Source: JBBIPZ01 sp037442505 [NCBI: Deltaproteobacteria bacterium]
Lineage (GTDB): Bacteria > CALINM01
NCBI GenBank assembly: GCA_037442505.1
Contig: JBBIPZ010000012.1
Span: forward strand, 10,118 to 74,117
DNA length: 64,000 nucleotides
Direction of reading: 5' to 3'
Both the position numbers and the translations under genes were made by a program. Below are positions 27,974 to 37,058 of the stretch, one piece after another; the stretch's first letter is position 1, and each line of letters starts with the position of its first letter. The notes below the pieces were generated by a model. That model was not told the origin of the DNA. It did not search any database and was given only the letters and a program-made list of their open reading frames with translations.

Positions 27974-29542
27974 CTACATATCACAACCTGAGTATGATAG
28001 ATTGAAGCTTTTGTTACATAAGGGGAAATCAGGAACAATATTCCCATGAACAGCATAGGGCATAAGTGGCCAATTACAGTAGGAAGATGAACGTACCTTT
28101 ACGCGCTCCACACCCCCATTTTCTCCCGATTTAACATAGTAAAACACCGAGCCTCTTGGAGACTCAACATAACCAACACCCTCAGAATGGGATTCTATGT
28201 GAATCTCCTTAGCTTCAATGTTTTTAGGATAATCTTTTTCAATAAGCTGTTTAATAATTTTTATTGATTCATCAGCCTCTCTGGCTCTAACCATCATTCT
28301 TGCAAGAACATCACCTTTTCCCTCAGTAATCAGATCAAATTTTAATCTATCGTAAAGTAGATAAGGGTGAGCAAATCTTATATCATCGGCAATCTTAGAT
28401 GACCTTGCAGCTATACCAGTAGCACCGAGTTTCAAGGCTATGTCTGTTGCGAGTTTGCCCGTATTTTCTAAACGCTCTACGTGAGAAACAGTATTAAGCA
28501 GTAAATCTAAGAACTTTCCTTTTTCTTTTTCTAACTCTTTCAGGAAGTTTAAAATAATTTCTTTATTTTCAAGCACATCTTTATTAACGCCACCAATTTT
28601 GTTAATACCACGTAAGTATCTGTGCCCTGTTAAACATTGATTTAGTCTCATCAGTTTCTCTTTTATATATGCCCCTGCCGCATTACCAATTTGCAAACCT
28701 GTTCCCGCGCACATATTCCCGATATCACCTATGTGGTTATATAATCTTTCTAATTCCAAAAGCAGTGTCCTTATAGCCTTTGCTCTTTCAGGTATATCTA
28801 TCTTAGCCAAATCTTCTACTGCCATGCAATAGGCTGTAGAGTGGGAAAAAGATGAAGTTCCGGAAATTCTCTCAGACAGCAAAACGCCTCTTTTGAACCC
28901 CAATTTTTCAAACTGTTTTTCAACGCCTTTGTGTGTATAGAAAAGCCTTGCCTCTAAAAAGAAAATCGTCTCTCCAACAGCACTAAACCTGAAGTGCCCC
29001 GGCTCTATTATGCCAGCATGTACAGGGCCAACAGGTATTTCATATACACCTTCGCCTTCAACTTTGAAAAATTTGTATGGTGATTTTATTTTTTGCCCCT
29101 CTCCCCAATCTTCTAACTCTTCCCTTGCTATCTGCCAGTCTTTCCTTAAAGGATAGGAGTTTTCAGGAAAACTTTCGTGAAAAACTAACCTTCTTGGGTC
29201 TGGATGTCCAACCATCTCTATACCGAACATATCTTTGATTTCTCTTTCGTACCAGTGTGCAGCGGGTACAAAGGGCGTTATTGACTGGTATTTTTCTCCT
29301 TCTTTTAAGCTAAATTTGATGATATATAAATTTTTATCCCCGGGAATTGAAAATATGCATCTTACCCAGAAAGCGCCATTTAGGTGCCTTTCATCAGTTG
29401 CAAACATAACCCTTAATATAGCTTTTTTCTGTTCGTGTATGTATCTTGAAATCGCTACAAAATCATCTTTTTTTATCTCAAAGACTTTTTTGCCCTTTTC
29501 TTCTTTGTAAGAAACACATTTTTCTTTCACCATCTCCATCAT
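27974..29542 (-). CDS. Hydrogenase-like large subunit (NuoC-NuoD fusion) lacking NiFe ligands
   Basis: A 522-residue fusion: an N-terminal 30-kDa (NuoC-like) domain to about residue 160 (WYEREIKDMFGI, PLRKDW), then a NuoD/HyfG-like large subunit (PVHAGIIEPGHFRF). In active hydrogenases the first ligand motif is RxCGxC; here residues 225-230 read RISGTS, so both cysteines are gone. The second motif, normally DPCxxC, reads NLSYSG at 514-519 near the C-terminus, again without either ligand cysteine. The adjacent residues are well conserved, so this is family divergence and not gene decay. This matches Ehr (energy-converting hydrogenase-related) complexes. The start overlaps the preceding membrane-subunit stop. 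Confidence 0.93.
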   Translation of the reverse strand: MMEMVKEKCVSYKEEKGKKVFEIKKDDFVAISRYIHEQKKAILRVMFATDERHLNGAFWVRCIFSIPGDKNLYIIKFSLKEGEKYQSITPFVPAAHWYEREIKDMFGIEMVGHPDPRRLVFHESFPENSYPLRKDWQIAREELEDWGEGQKIKSPYKFFKVEGEGVYEIPVGPVHAGIIEPGHFRFSAVGETIFFLEARLFYTHKGVEKQFEKLGFKRGVLLSERISGTSSFSHSTAYCMAVEDLAKIDIPERAKAIRTLLLELERLYNHIGDIGNMCAGTGLQIGNAAGAYIKEKLMRLNQCLTGHRYLRGINKIGGVNKDVLENKEIILNFLKELEKEKGKFLDLLLNTVSHVERLENTGKLATDIALKLGATGIAARSSKIADDIRFAHPYLLYDRLKFDLITEGKGDVLARMMVRAREADESIKIIKQLIEKDYPKNIEAKEIHIESHSEGVGYVESPRGSVFYYVKSGENGGVERVKVRSSSYCNWPLMPYAVHGNIVPDFPLCNKSFNLSYSGCDM

Positions 29543-31017
29543 CTGACTCCCAAAATTTCTACTGAGTTTCTAATAAGCATACTGATGGTTTCTGGAACAT
29601 AGATGCCAAGTAAAATAGCAAGAATTGCTAATAAAATCATAACCACATAGGAAAGTATTTCGTCGAATGTGATAGAATGAGTATCGTTAAAGGTTATATC
29701 TGCTTTGCAATCGCTTTTGAAGAGCATTTTACCAAAATTAGAAAGTAAACCAAAAAATACAAAAATTACAAAAAACAGGAATAAAGCCAGAGGCAACCAT
29801 TTACCAGCATCAGCAGCAGCTTTGAGTATTGTAAACTCACTGATAAAAACGTTTAAAGGTGGTGAGCCAGCAAGGGACAGAATGCCTATAAATGTTAACA
29901 CTCCAAGTACAGGCATTTTTGAGATTACATCACATACCCTGTCAATGCTTGTGGAACCAAAACGAGATTGAATCTTGCCTGAGACAAAGAACATAAGTGG
30001 TTTGGCAATTGCATGATTTAGCACATGCAGCAAAGCACCATAAGCAGCTAATTTACCACCTATGCCAAATCCAAAGGAAATGATACCCATATGCTCAATG
30101 CTCGAGTAAGCAAGCAGTCTTTTAAAGTTGCCCTGAACCATTAAGAAAATTGAGGCTATAGCTATCGAGAATAAACCAAAGACCAACAATAGGGTGTTGC
30201 TAAACTCGCTACCGACAGATGGTTGAACAATTGCCAGAAATCTTAAAACTCCATAAAAGGCAGTATTTAAAAGTATTCCTGAGAGTAAAGCGCTTACTGG
30301 AGTAGGTGCCTGACTGTGGGCATCGGGTAGCCAGCTGTGGAGTGGCGCAAGGCCTGCCTTGGTTCCATATCCAACAATTATGAATATAAAAGCTAACTTC
30401 ATCGTTACAGGATTGAACTGTTTTGCATATTCTTTTAAAACAACAAAACTAAGTGAGCCTGACTCACCAAGTACGTTTGTTGCTCCATAATAGGCTATAA
30501 ATGTTCCAAGAAGGGCAAAGGTAATTCCTACTGTGCATAATATTATGTACTTCCAAGCAGCCTCTATAGCTAACTCCCTCTTTGTAAAGCCAAGACCGAT
30601 AAGCGGGGCGGATATGATAGTAGTTGCTTCTATGGCAATCCACATAATTGCAATATTTTCGGTGGTAACGACAAGAATCATCGATGTTACAAACATATTC
30701 AAAAGTAGATAAAACCTTTGAACATATTTTTTGTCAGTAAGCCCAGACGAAAGCTCATGCCCTAAATATTCTATGGAGTATGCTGTTGACATCATTGATA
30801 GAAAAACTATAACGCATAAGATATATGAAGATAGGCTATCAAGATAGAATATTCCCTCTCTTATTGCATTGTTGTTTATTATTTGTGAACAAAGTTTTGC
30901 AGTCAGAATAGATGTAATAATCATTCCGATAAGACTTAGATAGCCATTTAACTTTGGCTTTGGAATAAAAAAACATAATAGTCCAGTTACAATAGGTATC
31001 AAAAGTATCGCTAACAT
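29539..31017 (-). CDS. HyfF/NuoN-like proton-translocating antiporter subunit
   Basis: A 492-residue membrane protein with about 14 predicted helices, from the MrpD/NuoL/M/N family. The conserved core appears as IMWIAIEATTIISAPLIG near residue 125 (the key glutamate), YGTKAGLAPLHSWLPDAHSQAPTPVSALLSG near residue 217 (read in parts, with the functional lysine) and LLAYSSIEHMGIISFGFG. Members of this family form ion channels in complex I and group 4 hydrogenases. It lies between the HyfE-like and large-subunit genes, overlapping the latter by four bases. Confidence 0.92.
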   Translation of the reverse strand: MLAILLIPIVTGLLCFFIPKPKLNGYLSLIGMIITSILTAKLCSQIINNNAIREGIFYLDSLSSYILCVIVFLSMMSTAYSIEYLGHELSSGLTDKKYVQRFYLLLNMFVTSMILVVTTENIAIMWIAIEATTIISAPLIGLGFTKRELAIEAAWKYIILCTVGITFALLGTFIAYYGATNVLGESGSLSFVVLKEYAKQFNPVTMKLAFIFIIVGYGTKAGLAPLHSWLPDAHSQAPTPVSALLSGILLNTAFYGVLRFLAIVQPSVGSEFSNTLLLVFGLFSIAIASIFLMVQGNFKRLLAYSSIEHMGIISFGFGIGGKLAAYGALLHVLNHAIAKPLMFFVSGKIQSRFGSTSIDRVCDVISKMPVLGVLTFIGILSLAGSPPLNVFISEFTILKAAADAGKWLPLALFLFFVIFVFFGLLSNFGKMLFKSDCKADITFNDTHSITFDEILSYVVMILLAILAILLGIYVPETISMLIRNSVEILGVR

Positions 31018-31023
31018 TTCATC

Positions 31024-31683
31024 TTATCCCTTAAGTTTGGTAAGCTGATCCAGATCTGTTGTAGAAAATAATCTTTTTATTTGTATTGCAAAAACACCAA
31101 GGATTATTACACCCATTAACATATCAAAAAACACACCTAATTCTATAATCAAAGGCATACCGTAGGTTAGAGAAAAACCCGCAAGAAAAAGCCCATTTTC
31201 CATAAATAAAAGTCCAATAACCTGTGTAATAGCCTTTCTTCTCGAAATCATAACAAAAAGGCTTATAAGAATAACCGCAACAGATATTTGTAAAACGTTT
31301 TTAGATAATCCTGTCACGTAAACGCCTTTAGAAATAGCGGAATAAACAATTGCAATAAGTATCCCGGAGATTACTAACGAAAGAGAGTTACTAACAAATG
31401 GCTCTACATCATGTGTTACTTGCATCTTTTTTACAATGTTGCTTATAAATAAAGGTATTACAAAGCATTTAACTATAAAATTTAAAAGGGCAGCAAAGTA
31501 AAAGTGGGATTCACCTTTAACCACTGCAACGGAGACAATCAACAAAGTAAGAAACAGGGAGTTAAAAAAATAAGCCTTAATGCAAGACTCGAGCCTCTTT
31601 AAACTATTCATAGATATCGCTGTAAGAAGTATTCCTACTGATAAAAAGTCAATCAAAGATGCAAAATCTATCAAATCTCTCAT
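31024..31683 (-). CDS. HyfE-like membrane subunit
   Basis: A 219-residue hydrophobic protein with about six to seven membrane helices. It resembles HyfE, the subunit of hydrogenase-4-type complexes related to NuoK: FVIPLFISNIVKKM near residue 72 and LLFMENGLFLAGFSL near residue 155, where MENG matches the conserved membrane glutamate. It ends six bases before the HyfF-like gene and starts directly after the NuoH-like gene. Position in the operon matches the Hyf/Ehr gene order. Confidence 0.88.
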   Translation of the reverse strand: MRDLIDFASLIDFLSVGILLTAISMNSLKRLESCIKAYFFNSLFLTLLIVSVAVVKGESHFYFAALLNFIVKCFVIPLFISNIVKKMQVTHDVEPFVSNSLSLVISGILIAIVYSAISKGVYVTGLSKNVLQISVAVILISLFVMISRRKAITQVIGLLFMENGLFLAGFSLTYGMPLIIELGVFFDMLMGVIILGVFAIQIKRLFSTTDLDQLTKLKG

Positions 31684-32601
31684 CTATTTCCCCAGCATCA
31701 AATAAGTCAAAAGCGATACAAAGGCAAGAACAAACCCACCCCCAAGTAGCGAAGGGAGCTGAAAAAACCTCATCTTAGCCCTTGAAGACTCAATTAAAGC
31801 CATCGTAAAGCCGATGACCAGCATCTTAATTGAATAAACGATAAAAGCCTTTGTTAAATGTATCATATCAAAAGATGTTGCAACCCCAAAGGGTAGGAAT
31901 ATATCAGCAAGTATAGTAAATAGAAGCATCTGCTTTATATAGTGTGCATACTCCATCATCGCAAGATACCTTCCCGAATACTCTAAAATCATCCCCTCAT
32001 GAATCATTGTTAATTCTAAATGTGTATCGGGATTATCTACTGGAATTCTACCGGTTTCAGCAATAATCGCCACCATAAAGGCAGAAAAAGCGAGAACCTT
32101 AGATGGAGTAAGTATAGGATTGTCAATATTTACAATGTCTGCAAGGTTAGTGGAACCAGAAGGGATAGCTGCAGTAAATAGACATAACATCATCATTGGT
32201 TCCACAAGGGTTGAAACCGTCATTTCTCTGCTGCTTCCTTCACCACCAAAGGCTGTCCCGGCGTCAAGCCCAGCCAAAGCCATAAAAAATCTTGCTAAAG
32301 CAAAGGTATAAACGATAGCTATGACGTCTCCAAAATAATAGAAATTGCTTGCAGACGTAATAACAGGCACTAAAAAACAAACAGTTATTACAGAGGCGAG
32401 AACAATGTAAGGTGTAATCTTGAATATAACCGAAGCAGTATTTGATATAACCATGTCTTTATTAAAAAGCCTGATTAAATCACAATATGGTTGAACAATT
32501 GATGCACCTTTCCTGCCCTGCATCAAAGCCTTCACCTTCTTTATAAATCCCTGTAACAAAGGCGCAAACAATAAAATAATCAAAATCTGAAGCTTTTCCA
32601 C
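31684..32601 (-). CDS. NuoH/HyfC-like membrane anchor subunit
   Basis: A 305-residue membrane protein with about eight helices, related to NuoH and HyfC, which connects the hydrophilic arm to the membrane arm. Family signatures are GRKGASIVQPYCDLIRLF near residue 29, ALAGLDAGTAFGGEGSSREM (residues about 110-130, read in parts), AFMVAIIAETGRIPVDNPDTH near residue 175 and ELTMIHEGMILEYSG. The charged residues of the E-channel region are present. It sits two bases from the HyfE-like gene. Confidence 0.93.
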   Translation of the reverse strand: MEKLQILIILLFAPLLQGFIKKVKALMQGRKGASIVQPYCDLIRLFNKDMVISNTASVIFKITPYIVLASVITVCFLVPVITSASNFYYFGDVIAIVYTFALARFFMALAGLDAGTAFGGEGSSREMTVSTLVEPMMMLCLFTAAIPSGSTNLADIVNIDNPILTPSKVLAFSAFMVAIIAETGRIPVDNPDTHLELTMIHEGMILEYSGRYLAMMEYAHYIKQMLLFTILADIFLPFGVATSFDMIHLTKAFIVYSIKMLVIGFTMALIESSRAKMRFFQLPSLLGGGFVLAFVSLLTYLMLGK

Positions 32602-32604
32602 CCT

Positions 32605-34572
32605 TTACATCCCAAAAATTAATAAAACAACCAAAGTAATTAAAATATATGACAGATAAAGCTGTAAACTACCTGATTGCAAAAACTTCAGTCTATCAGA
32701 AACATTGTTTATAAAGTTAAACATGGGTGATAAAATATACTTCGTCAAAAATGGTGCAATATCACCGCCATATCTCATAGAAGAAACAAAAAGCTTATCC
32801 ACTGAATAGGTAATCTTAACTTCTCTTTTTGGCATGTATACACGTTTAAAAATAATTTTCAAGGGTTTAATAAATGCCGTTGCGGTATACTGCATTCTAC
32901 TGTCAAGAGTAAAAATACCACAATCCCAGGAATCACCATGCTCAATCTTTGGCTTTCCAAAAAATGATCTGCTTAAGAGCAGGATAAAAATAATTGTCAT
33001 AATTAATGACAATGCAATTGCTTGAGTTGATAACGACCCTGCTGCAATCGTAATAGAACCTCTTGTTAGAAAAGATAAGCTTCCACCGGTTAAATTAAAG
33101 ACTGGATAAGAAAATAAAGTAATGAAATAATTTGGAAAAATGCCAAGAACAAGGCAAATGACTGACAAAAACAACATTGCAGATGTCATCGTGGGAGAAG
33201 CATCATGCCCATGGTCGGTATTTGAACTTCTTGGCAATCCCAGAAAGGTGATCCCAAAAGCTTTTACAAAAGCTGTGGCTGCTATAGCACCTGTTAAAGC
33301 TAAAGAAGCTCCAAAAATAGGAGAAATAATCTTAACGATGGATGGTGGTGCATTAAATCCCGAAATCAAAGCCTGATATGTTAGCCATTCGCTCACAAAT
33401 CCATTAAAAGGTGGTAAAGCACAGATAGAAATGGCGCCTATTAAAAAACAAAAGGCGGTCATTGGCATCTTCTTAATCAGTCCACCCAAAAGTTCCATAT
33501 TCTTTGTATGGGTTGCATGAAGTATTGAACCTGCACCCATAAAAAGCAGTCCTTTAAATACAGAGTGATTCAATATGTGATAAAATGCTGCTGTCAGTGA
33601 TAATGCGGCAAGGGCGTTCATACTGTAAAACTTAAAAAGCATTGCACCGCCCAGTCCTAAAAGTATAATACCGATATTTTCTATGCTCGAGTAAGCTAAT
33701 AATCTTTTTATATCTTTTTCCATAACTGCTTGCATAATTCCCAATACGGCAGATATAGCACCTAAAGCCAGAACCAGGATGCCCCACCAGTAAGCTCCCA
33801 CGCCCAGAATATCAAGACCTATCCTCACAATGCCATAAATACCTGTTTTTATCATAACCCCAGACATTATTGCAGACACATTAGAAGGTGCAGTTGGATG
33901 AGCAATAGGTAGCCAGTAGTGAAATGGCATAATACCAGCTTTAACGCCAAAACCAATCAAAGCAAAGATAAAAATGATGTTTTTTATTGGGAGTGGTATA
34001 TTGTTGGAAAGGGCTTTAAAAACAGAAAAATCAGAGCTCTTAGTATAGTAACTAAGCAAAAGAAAAAGTGCTATGATAAATGCCGTCCCTATGTGAGTCA
34101 TCACAGCATAAATAAGTCCAGCTTTTGAAGATTTTTCGTTATTTTCAAAAACAACAAGAAAATAAGATAAAACAGACATTGTCTCCCAGCAGATAAGAAA
34201 AGAAATAATGTTTGTCGAAAGTATAACACCATACATTGACGGGATAAATAAGCTAAAAATAAAACCAAAGAAACGCTTATTTTTAAGACTTTTTGTGTAT
34301 CCAATAGAATATAGGCAAACAGCAATTGTTAAAAGCGAGATGACGATTAAAAAAAATCCTGAAATATTGTCACCACCGAAGGATAAGTCGAAAAAGGGGG
34401 TCAGTTTAAAAATGTAATTTCCTGATGCACTATTCGAGAGCAAAGACAGCCCAAGAACGAAAAAAGAAAACGCCCCAGCTATAGATATCAGGTATGCAAG
34501 AGATGGTAAAAAAAGGGATATTAATGCTGCTATGACAAAAAGTAAAGTAGATTCCGACAAATCCATAACCAT
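32605..34572 (-). CDS. HyfB/NuoL-like antiporter subunit, first gene of the Ehr-type operon
   Basis: A 655-residue membrane protein with about 16 helices of the NuoL/HyfB family. Visible are ISFLICWETMSVLSYFLVVFEN near residue 122 (conserved glutamate), FGVKAGIMPFHYWLPIAHPTAPSNVSAIMSG (residues about 212-242, read in parts, with the functional lysine), LLAYSSIENIGIILLGLG and HILNHSVFKGLLFMGAG. I chose the ATG at 34572, ten bases after AAAGGA; a longer open frame to 34650 has no ribosome site. The C-terminal tail beyond helix 14 carries an amphipathic region. It heads the operon; the 240 bases upstream contain a weak 6-bp hairpin but no clear promoter. Confidence 0.92.
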   Translation of the reverse strand: MVMDLSESTLLFVIAALISLFLPSLAYLISIAGAFSFFVLGLSLLSNSASGNYIFKLTPFFDLSFGGDNISGFFLIVISLLTIAVCLYSIGYTKSLKNKRFFGFIFSLFIPSMYGVILSTNIISFLICWETMSVLSYFLVVFENNEKSSKAGLIYAVMTHIGTAFIIALFLLLSYYTKSSDFSVFKALSNNIPLPIKNIIFIFALIGFGVKAGIMPFHYWLPIAHPTAPSNVSAIMSGVMIKTGIYGIVRIGLDILGVGAYWWGILVLALGAISAVLGIMQAVMEKDIKRLLAYSSIENIGIILLGLGGAMLFKFYSMNALAALSLTAAFYHILNHSVFKGLLFMGAGSILHATHTKNMELLGGLIKKMPMTAFCFLIGAISICALPPFNGFVSEWLTYQALISGFNAPPSIVKIISPIFGASLALTGAIAATAFVKAFGITFLGLPRSSNTDHGHDASPTMTSAMLFLSVICLVLGIFPNYFITLFSYPVFNLTGGSLSFLTRGSITIAAGSLSTQAIALSLIMTIIFILLLSRSFFGKPKIEHGDSWDCGIFTLDSRMQYTATAFIKPLKIIFKRVYMPKREVKITYSVDKLFVSSMRYGGDIAPFLTKYILSPMFNFINNVSDRLKFLQSGSLQLYLSYILITLVVLLIFGM

Positions 34573-34732
34573 AAAATAGTAGTCCTTTATAAAATTATTA
34601 GTCAAGTTAATTTTTGTTAATTTGTGGCAACTTTTACAATTCATTTTCATTTTTGATAGAGTTTAGGTGCTTAGGAGATTCTTAGCGTAAATTTAGAATA
34701 ACATAGTTTTAGGCTTACAATGACAGATGAAA

Positions 34733-34750
34733 ATTGCCCAAAATGGCAAT
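34733..34750 (-). terminator. Weak hairpin downstream of HD-GYP gene
   Basis: ATTGCC, a six-base loop, then GGCAAT, followed on the minus strand by TTT. It could end the HD-GYP transcript before the Ehr-type operon, but the stem is short and the T run poor. Confidence 0.3.
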
Positions 34751-34812
34751 CTTACGACAGCTATGGTTTAATTCAAGAATTTAGCCAAAAATTTTTGTGA
34801 TTTTATGTTATA

Positions 34813-36852
34813 TTAAATCAACAAGCAGGAGGGATTGTCCTTAATAACATTTATAAAAAGCTCTACCAACCTTGGGTCAAATTGTGTTCCTGCACATCGT
34901 TTTATCTCTTCAAGTGCATCAGTATAAGCCATAGCCTTTCTATATGGTCTATCAGAGGCCATCGCATCAAACGCATCGGCTATCGAAATTATGCGAGCCT
35001 CAAGAGAAAGCTCTTCTCCCTTCTTGCCATCAGGATAGCCTTTGCCGTCAAACCTTTCGTGGTGTTCAGTGATTATTGTCTTTACATCTTGTAGAAAACT
35101 AATTGGTTCTAATATTTGGGAGCCAATCAAAGGATGTTCCTTAACACTTTCATACTCTTCATCTGTTAAAAGCCCATTTTTGTGAAGTATATTTAGGTCG
35201 GTCCCAATCTTTCCTATATCATGCAAAATAGCAGCATGTTGCAAAATTTCAAGCCTTTTGGGTGATAAATTTAACCTCCTCCCCATCTCAAGTGAGTAGC
35301 AAGTTACACGTTCTGAATGTCCTCTTGTATATGGGTCTTTTGCTTCTATTGCATTGACAAGAGCCCTGATTGTATCGAAATAACTTTTCTGCAAATCAAT
35401 GTAAAGTTTGGCGTTTTCTAAAGAAACAGCTGTTTGTCCCGCAAGCGTATTTAACAATTCTAACTCATCTTCCGTAAATTCTGAACCATCAACCTTGTTA
35501 TTGACATTTAAAACACCGACAACCTCTCCCTTTACAATAACAGGCGAAGATATAAGGGATTTTGTTTCATAATGATTTTTACTGATTCTTTTAAAACGTT
35601 CGTCTGTTTCAATATCTTTAACTATTATGGGCTTTCCCTCTTTTGCTACCCAACCAGATATTGAATCTCCAACCTTCACCCTTGCGTTTGCAACAATCTC
35701 TGGTTCCATACCAAGTGCGTATTTTATATATAATTCGCCTTTTTCTTTATCAACAAGCATCAGTGAACCCGTCTTTGCCCTCATTATACTAACAGATTTT
35801 TCAACAATCATTTTAATAACATCATCAGGATTAAGAACTGTCGTTAAGCATCTGCTAATCTTGTAGAGTATCTTAAGCCTGTCAATAGCCTTTTCTAAGT
35901 GATAGTTTTTTTCTTCTACATCTTTAACCATCATCTCAATCTGATTGTTTGCAGCTTCTAATTCCAGAACACGTGCTTTCAGCTGGGCATTTAGCGCCTC
36001 TAACTCTGCTTTATATCTGAGACTTTCTTGCATCTTTGCGATTTCGTGTTCTTTTTTTAGATTATTCTCATGAAAATCTTTCAGTTTTTGAAGCATAAAG
36101 TTAAAGGTCTTTGCGAGTACGCCCACTTCGTTGCCAGAAGGGATTTTGACCTCTACATTAAGGTTTCCTCTTGCTGCATCAATCATTGCCTTCATCAAGT
36201 CTTTAATAGGACATGTGACAAGCAAAGTGATTACAAGAAAAACCAATATAATCATTACGATAAAAGCTATCGCAGATGAAAATATCATTTTGTAGAGACT
36301 ATTTTTAATCAGCCCATTAATATCTTCTGATGAAACATCAAGCACTAATGCGCCTAAAACCCTTTTTGTAGGGGAGTGGTGCTGGCTACAGGTTGGACCG
36401 TTAAAGAGCAGGTTTACAACTTTTAACGAGTTGTTAGACTCAAAAATTACAAATTTATCCATCTTGGGCATACTGCCGTCGTGACAACCTTCACAGAGCC
36501 CATCTTCTTTTGAAAGAAATGTCCCGACTTCATTTTTCTGTGTTGAGACGAGAATTTTGCCTTTTTTATCAAGTAATCTGATAGATTTAAGTTTACCTTC
36601 GTATTCTGAAGTTTTAACTACTTCTGCTACCATTGAATCAATAATTTTAAAGTCATTTTTTTCCATTGCGTAATACATCGACTTTTCTAAGGCAAGGCTT
36701 AGATGCTTGACAATTTCTTTTTCGTGTTTAATGATTTCTCTTTTTTGATAATTGATTAGATAATAAAATGTAGCAAAAATAACAACACCGATAATTACGC
36801 TTATTCTTATAAGAACCTCAAACCAAAGATGTTTATGAAACGGGATATGCAT
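34813..36852 (-). CDS. Membrane HD-GYP phosphodiesterase with periplasmic c-heme motif, HAMP and GAF
   Basis: A 679-residue sensor. Order: membrane helix (about 11-33), periplasmic domain (34-190), membrane helix (about 192-216), HAMP, coiled coil, GAF domain (about 335-495) and HD-GYP domain (about 505-675). HD-GYP motifs are HDIGKIG and HHERFDGKGYPDG, which predict cyclic-di-GMP hydrolysis. The periplasmic part has CEGCH (C120-x2-C123-H124), the covalent c-heme signature, and later CSQHH (C155) that could give a second axial ligand. This suggests a heme-based redox or gas sensor controlling c-di-GMP. The ATG lies eight bases after TATAAT and has no ribosome site; a TTG six bases upstream is an alternative start. 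Confidence 0.9.
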   Translation of the reverse strand: MHIPFHKHLWFEVLIRISVIIGVVIFATFYYLINYQKREIIKHEKEIVKHLSLALEKSMYYAMEKNDFKIIDSMVAEVVKTSEYEGKLKSIRLLDKKGKILVSTQKNEVGTFLSKEDGLCEGCHDGSMPKMDKFVIFESNNSLKVVNLLFNGPTCSQHHSPTKRVLGALVLDVSSEDINGLIKNSLYKMIFSSAIAFIVMIILVFLVITLLVTCPIKDLMKAMIDAARGNLNVEVKIPSGNEVGVLAKTFNFMLQKLKDFHENNLKKEHEIAKMQESLRYKAELEALNAQLKARVLELEAANNQIEMMVKDVEEKNYHLEKAIDRLKILYKISRCLTTVLNPDDVIKMIVEKSVSIMRAKTGSLMLVDKEKGELYIKYALGMEPEIVANARVKVGDSISGWVAKEGKPIIVKDIETDERFKRISKNHYETKSLISSPVIVKGEVVGVLNVNNKVDGSEFTEDELELLNTLAGQTAVSLENAKLYIDLQKSYFDTIRALVNAIEAKDPYTRGHSERVTCYSLEMGRRLNLSPKRLEILQHAAILHDIGKIGTDLNILHKNGLLTDEEYESVKEHPLIGSQILEPISFLQDVKTIITEHHERFDGKGYPDGKKGEELSLEARIISIADAFDAMASDRPYRKAMAYTDALEEIKRCAGTQFDPRLVELFINVIKDNPSCLLI

Positions 36853-36860
36853 AAACAATA

Positions 36861-36889
36861 ATTATATTTTAAGAAAAAAAATTGGTCAA
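36861..36889 (-). promoter_or_regulatory. Sigma70 promoter giving a nearly leaderless HD-GYP mRNA
   Basis: On the minus strand: TTGACC at 36889-36884, a 17-base spacer, TATAAT at 36866-36861, then eight bases to the ATG at 36852. Transcription should begin at or within about one base of the start codon. Confidence 0.75.
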
Positions 36890-36950
36890 TTTTAATTTTT
36901 TGTGGTTACATAGATAGATATGTCCCTTTCAAAATCTTGCAAAGGTCCTT

Positions 36951-36971
36951 AAAATCATTACAAATGATTTT
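36951..36971. repeat. Perfect 9-bp inverted repeat
   Basis: AAAATCATT, loop ACA, AATGATTTT. It lies between two divergent promoters. A second, imperfect inverted repeat (AGAGACCTT...AAGGTGTCT, 37013-37035) follows and resembles the GAGAC...GTCTC element at 3315-3335. They could be operators or parts of a dispersed repeat. Confidence 0.5.
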
Positions 36972-37040
36972 AAATTGTTTTTGCACGGGACTTTCAGATA
37001 TGCTAAAAAGTAAGAGACCTTTTTCGAAGGTGTCTTATTA

Positions 37041-37049
37041 TGGTAAGAT
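37041..37049 (+). promoter_or_regulatory. Extended -10 element before the GH13 gene
   Basis: TGGTAAGAT is an extended -10 (TG, one base, TAAGAT at 37044-37049). The ATG at 37059 begins nine bases later and no Shine-Dalgarno sequence is visible, so the transcript would have at most a few leader bases. Confidence 0.5.
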
Positions 37050-37058
37050 ATTGACGCT

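Noticed and set aside
27974-29542. Annotating the complex as a functional [NiFe] hydrogenase 4 or formate hydrogenlyase
   Set aside because: All four cysteines that bind nickel and iron are replaced, and no formate dehydrogenase or polyferredoxin gene is present.
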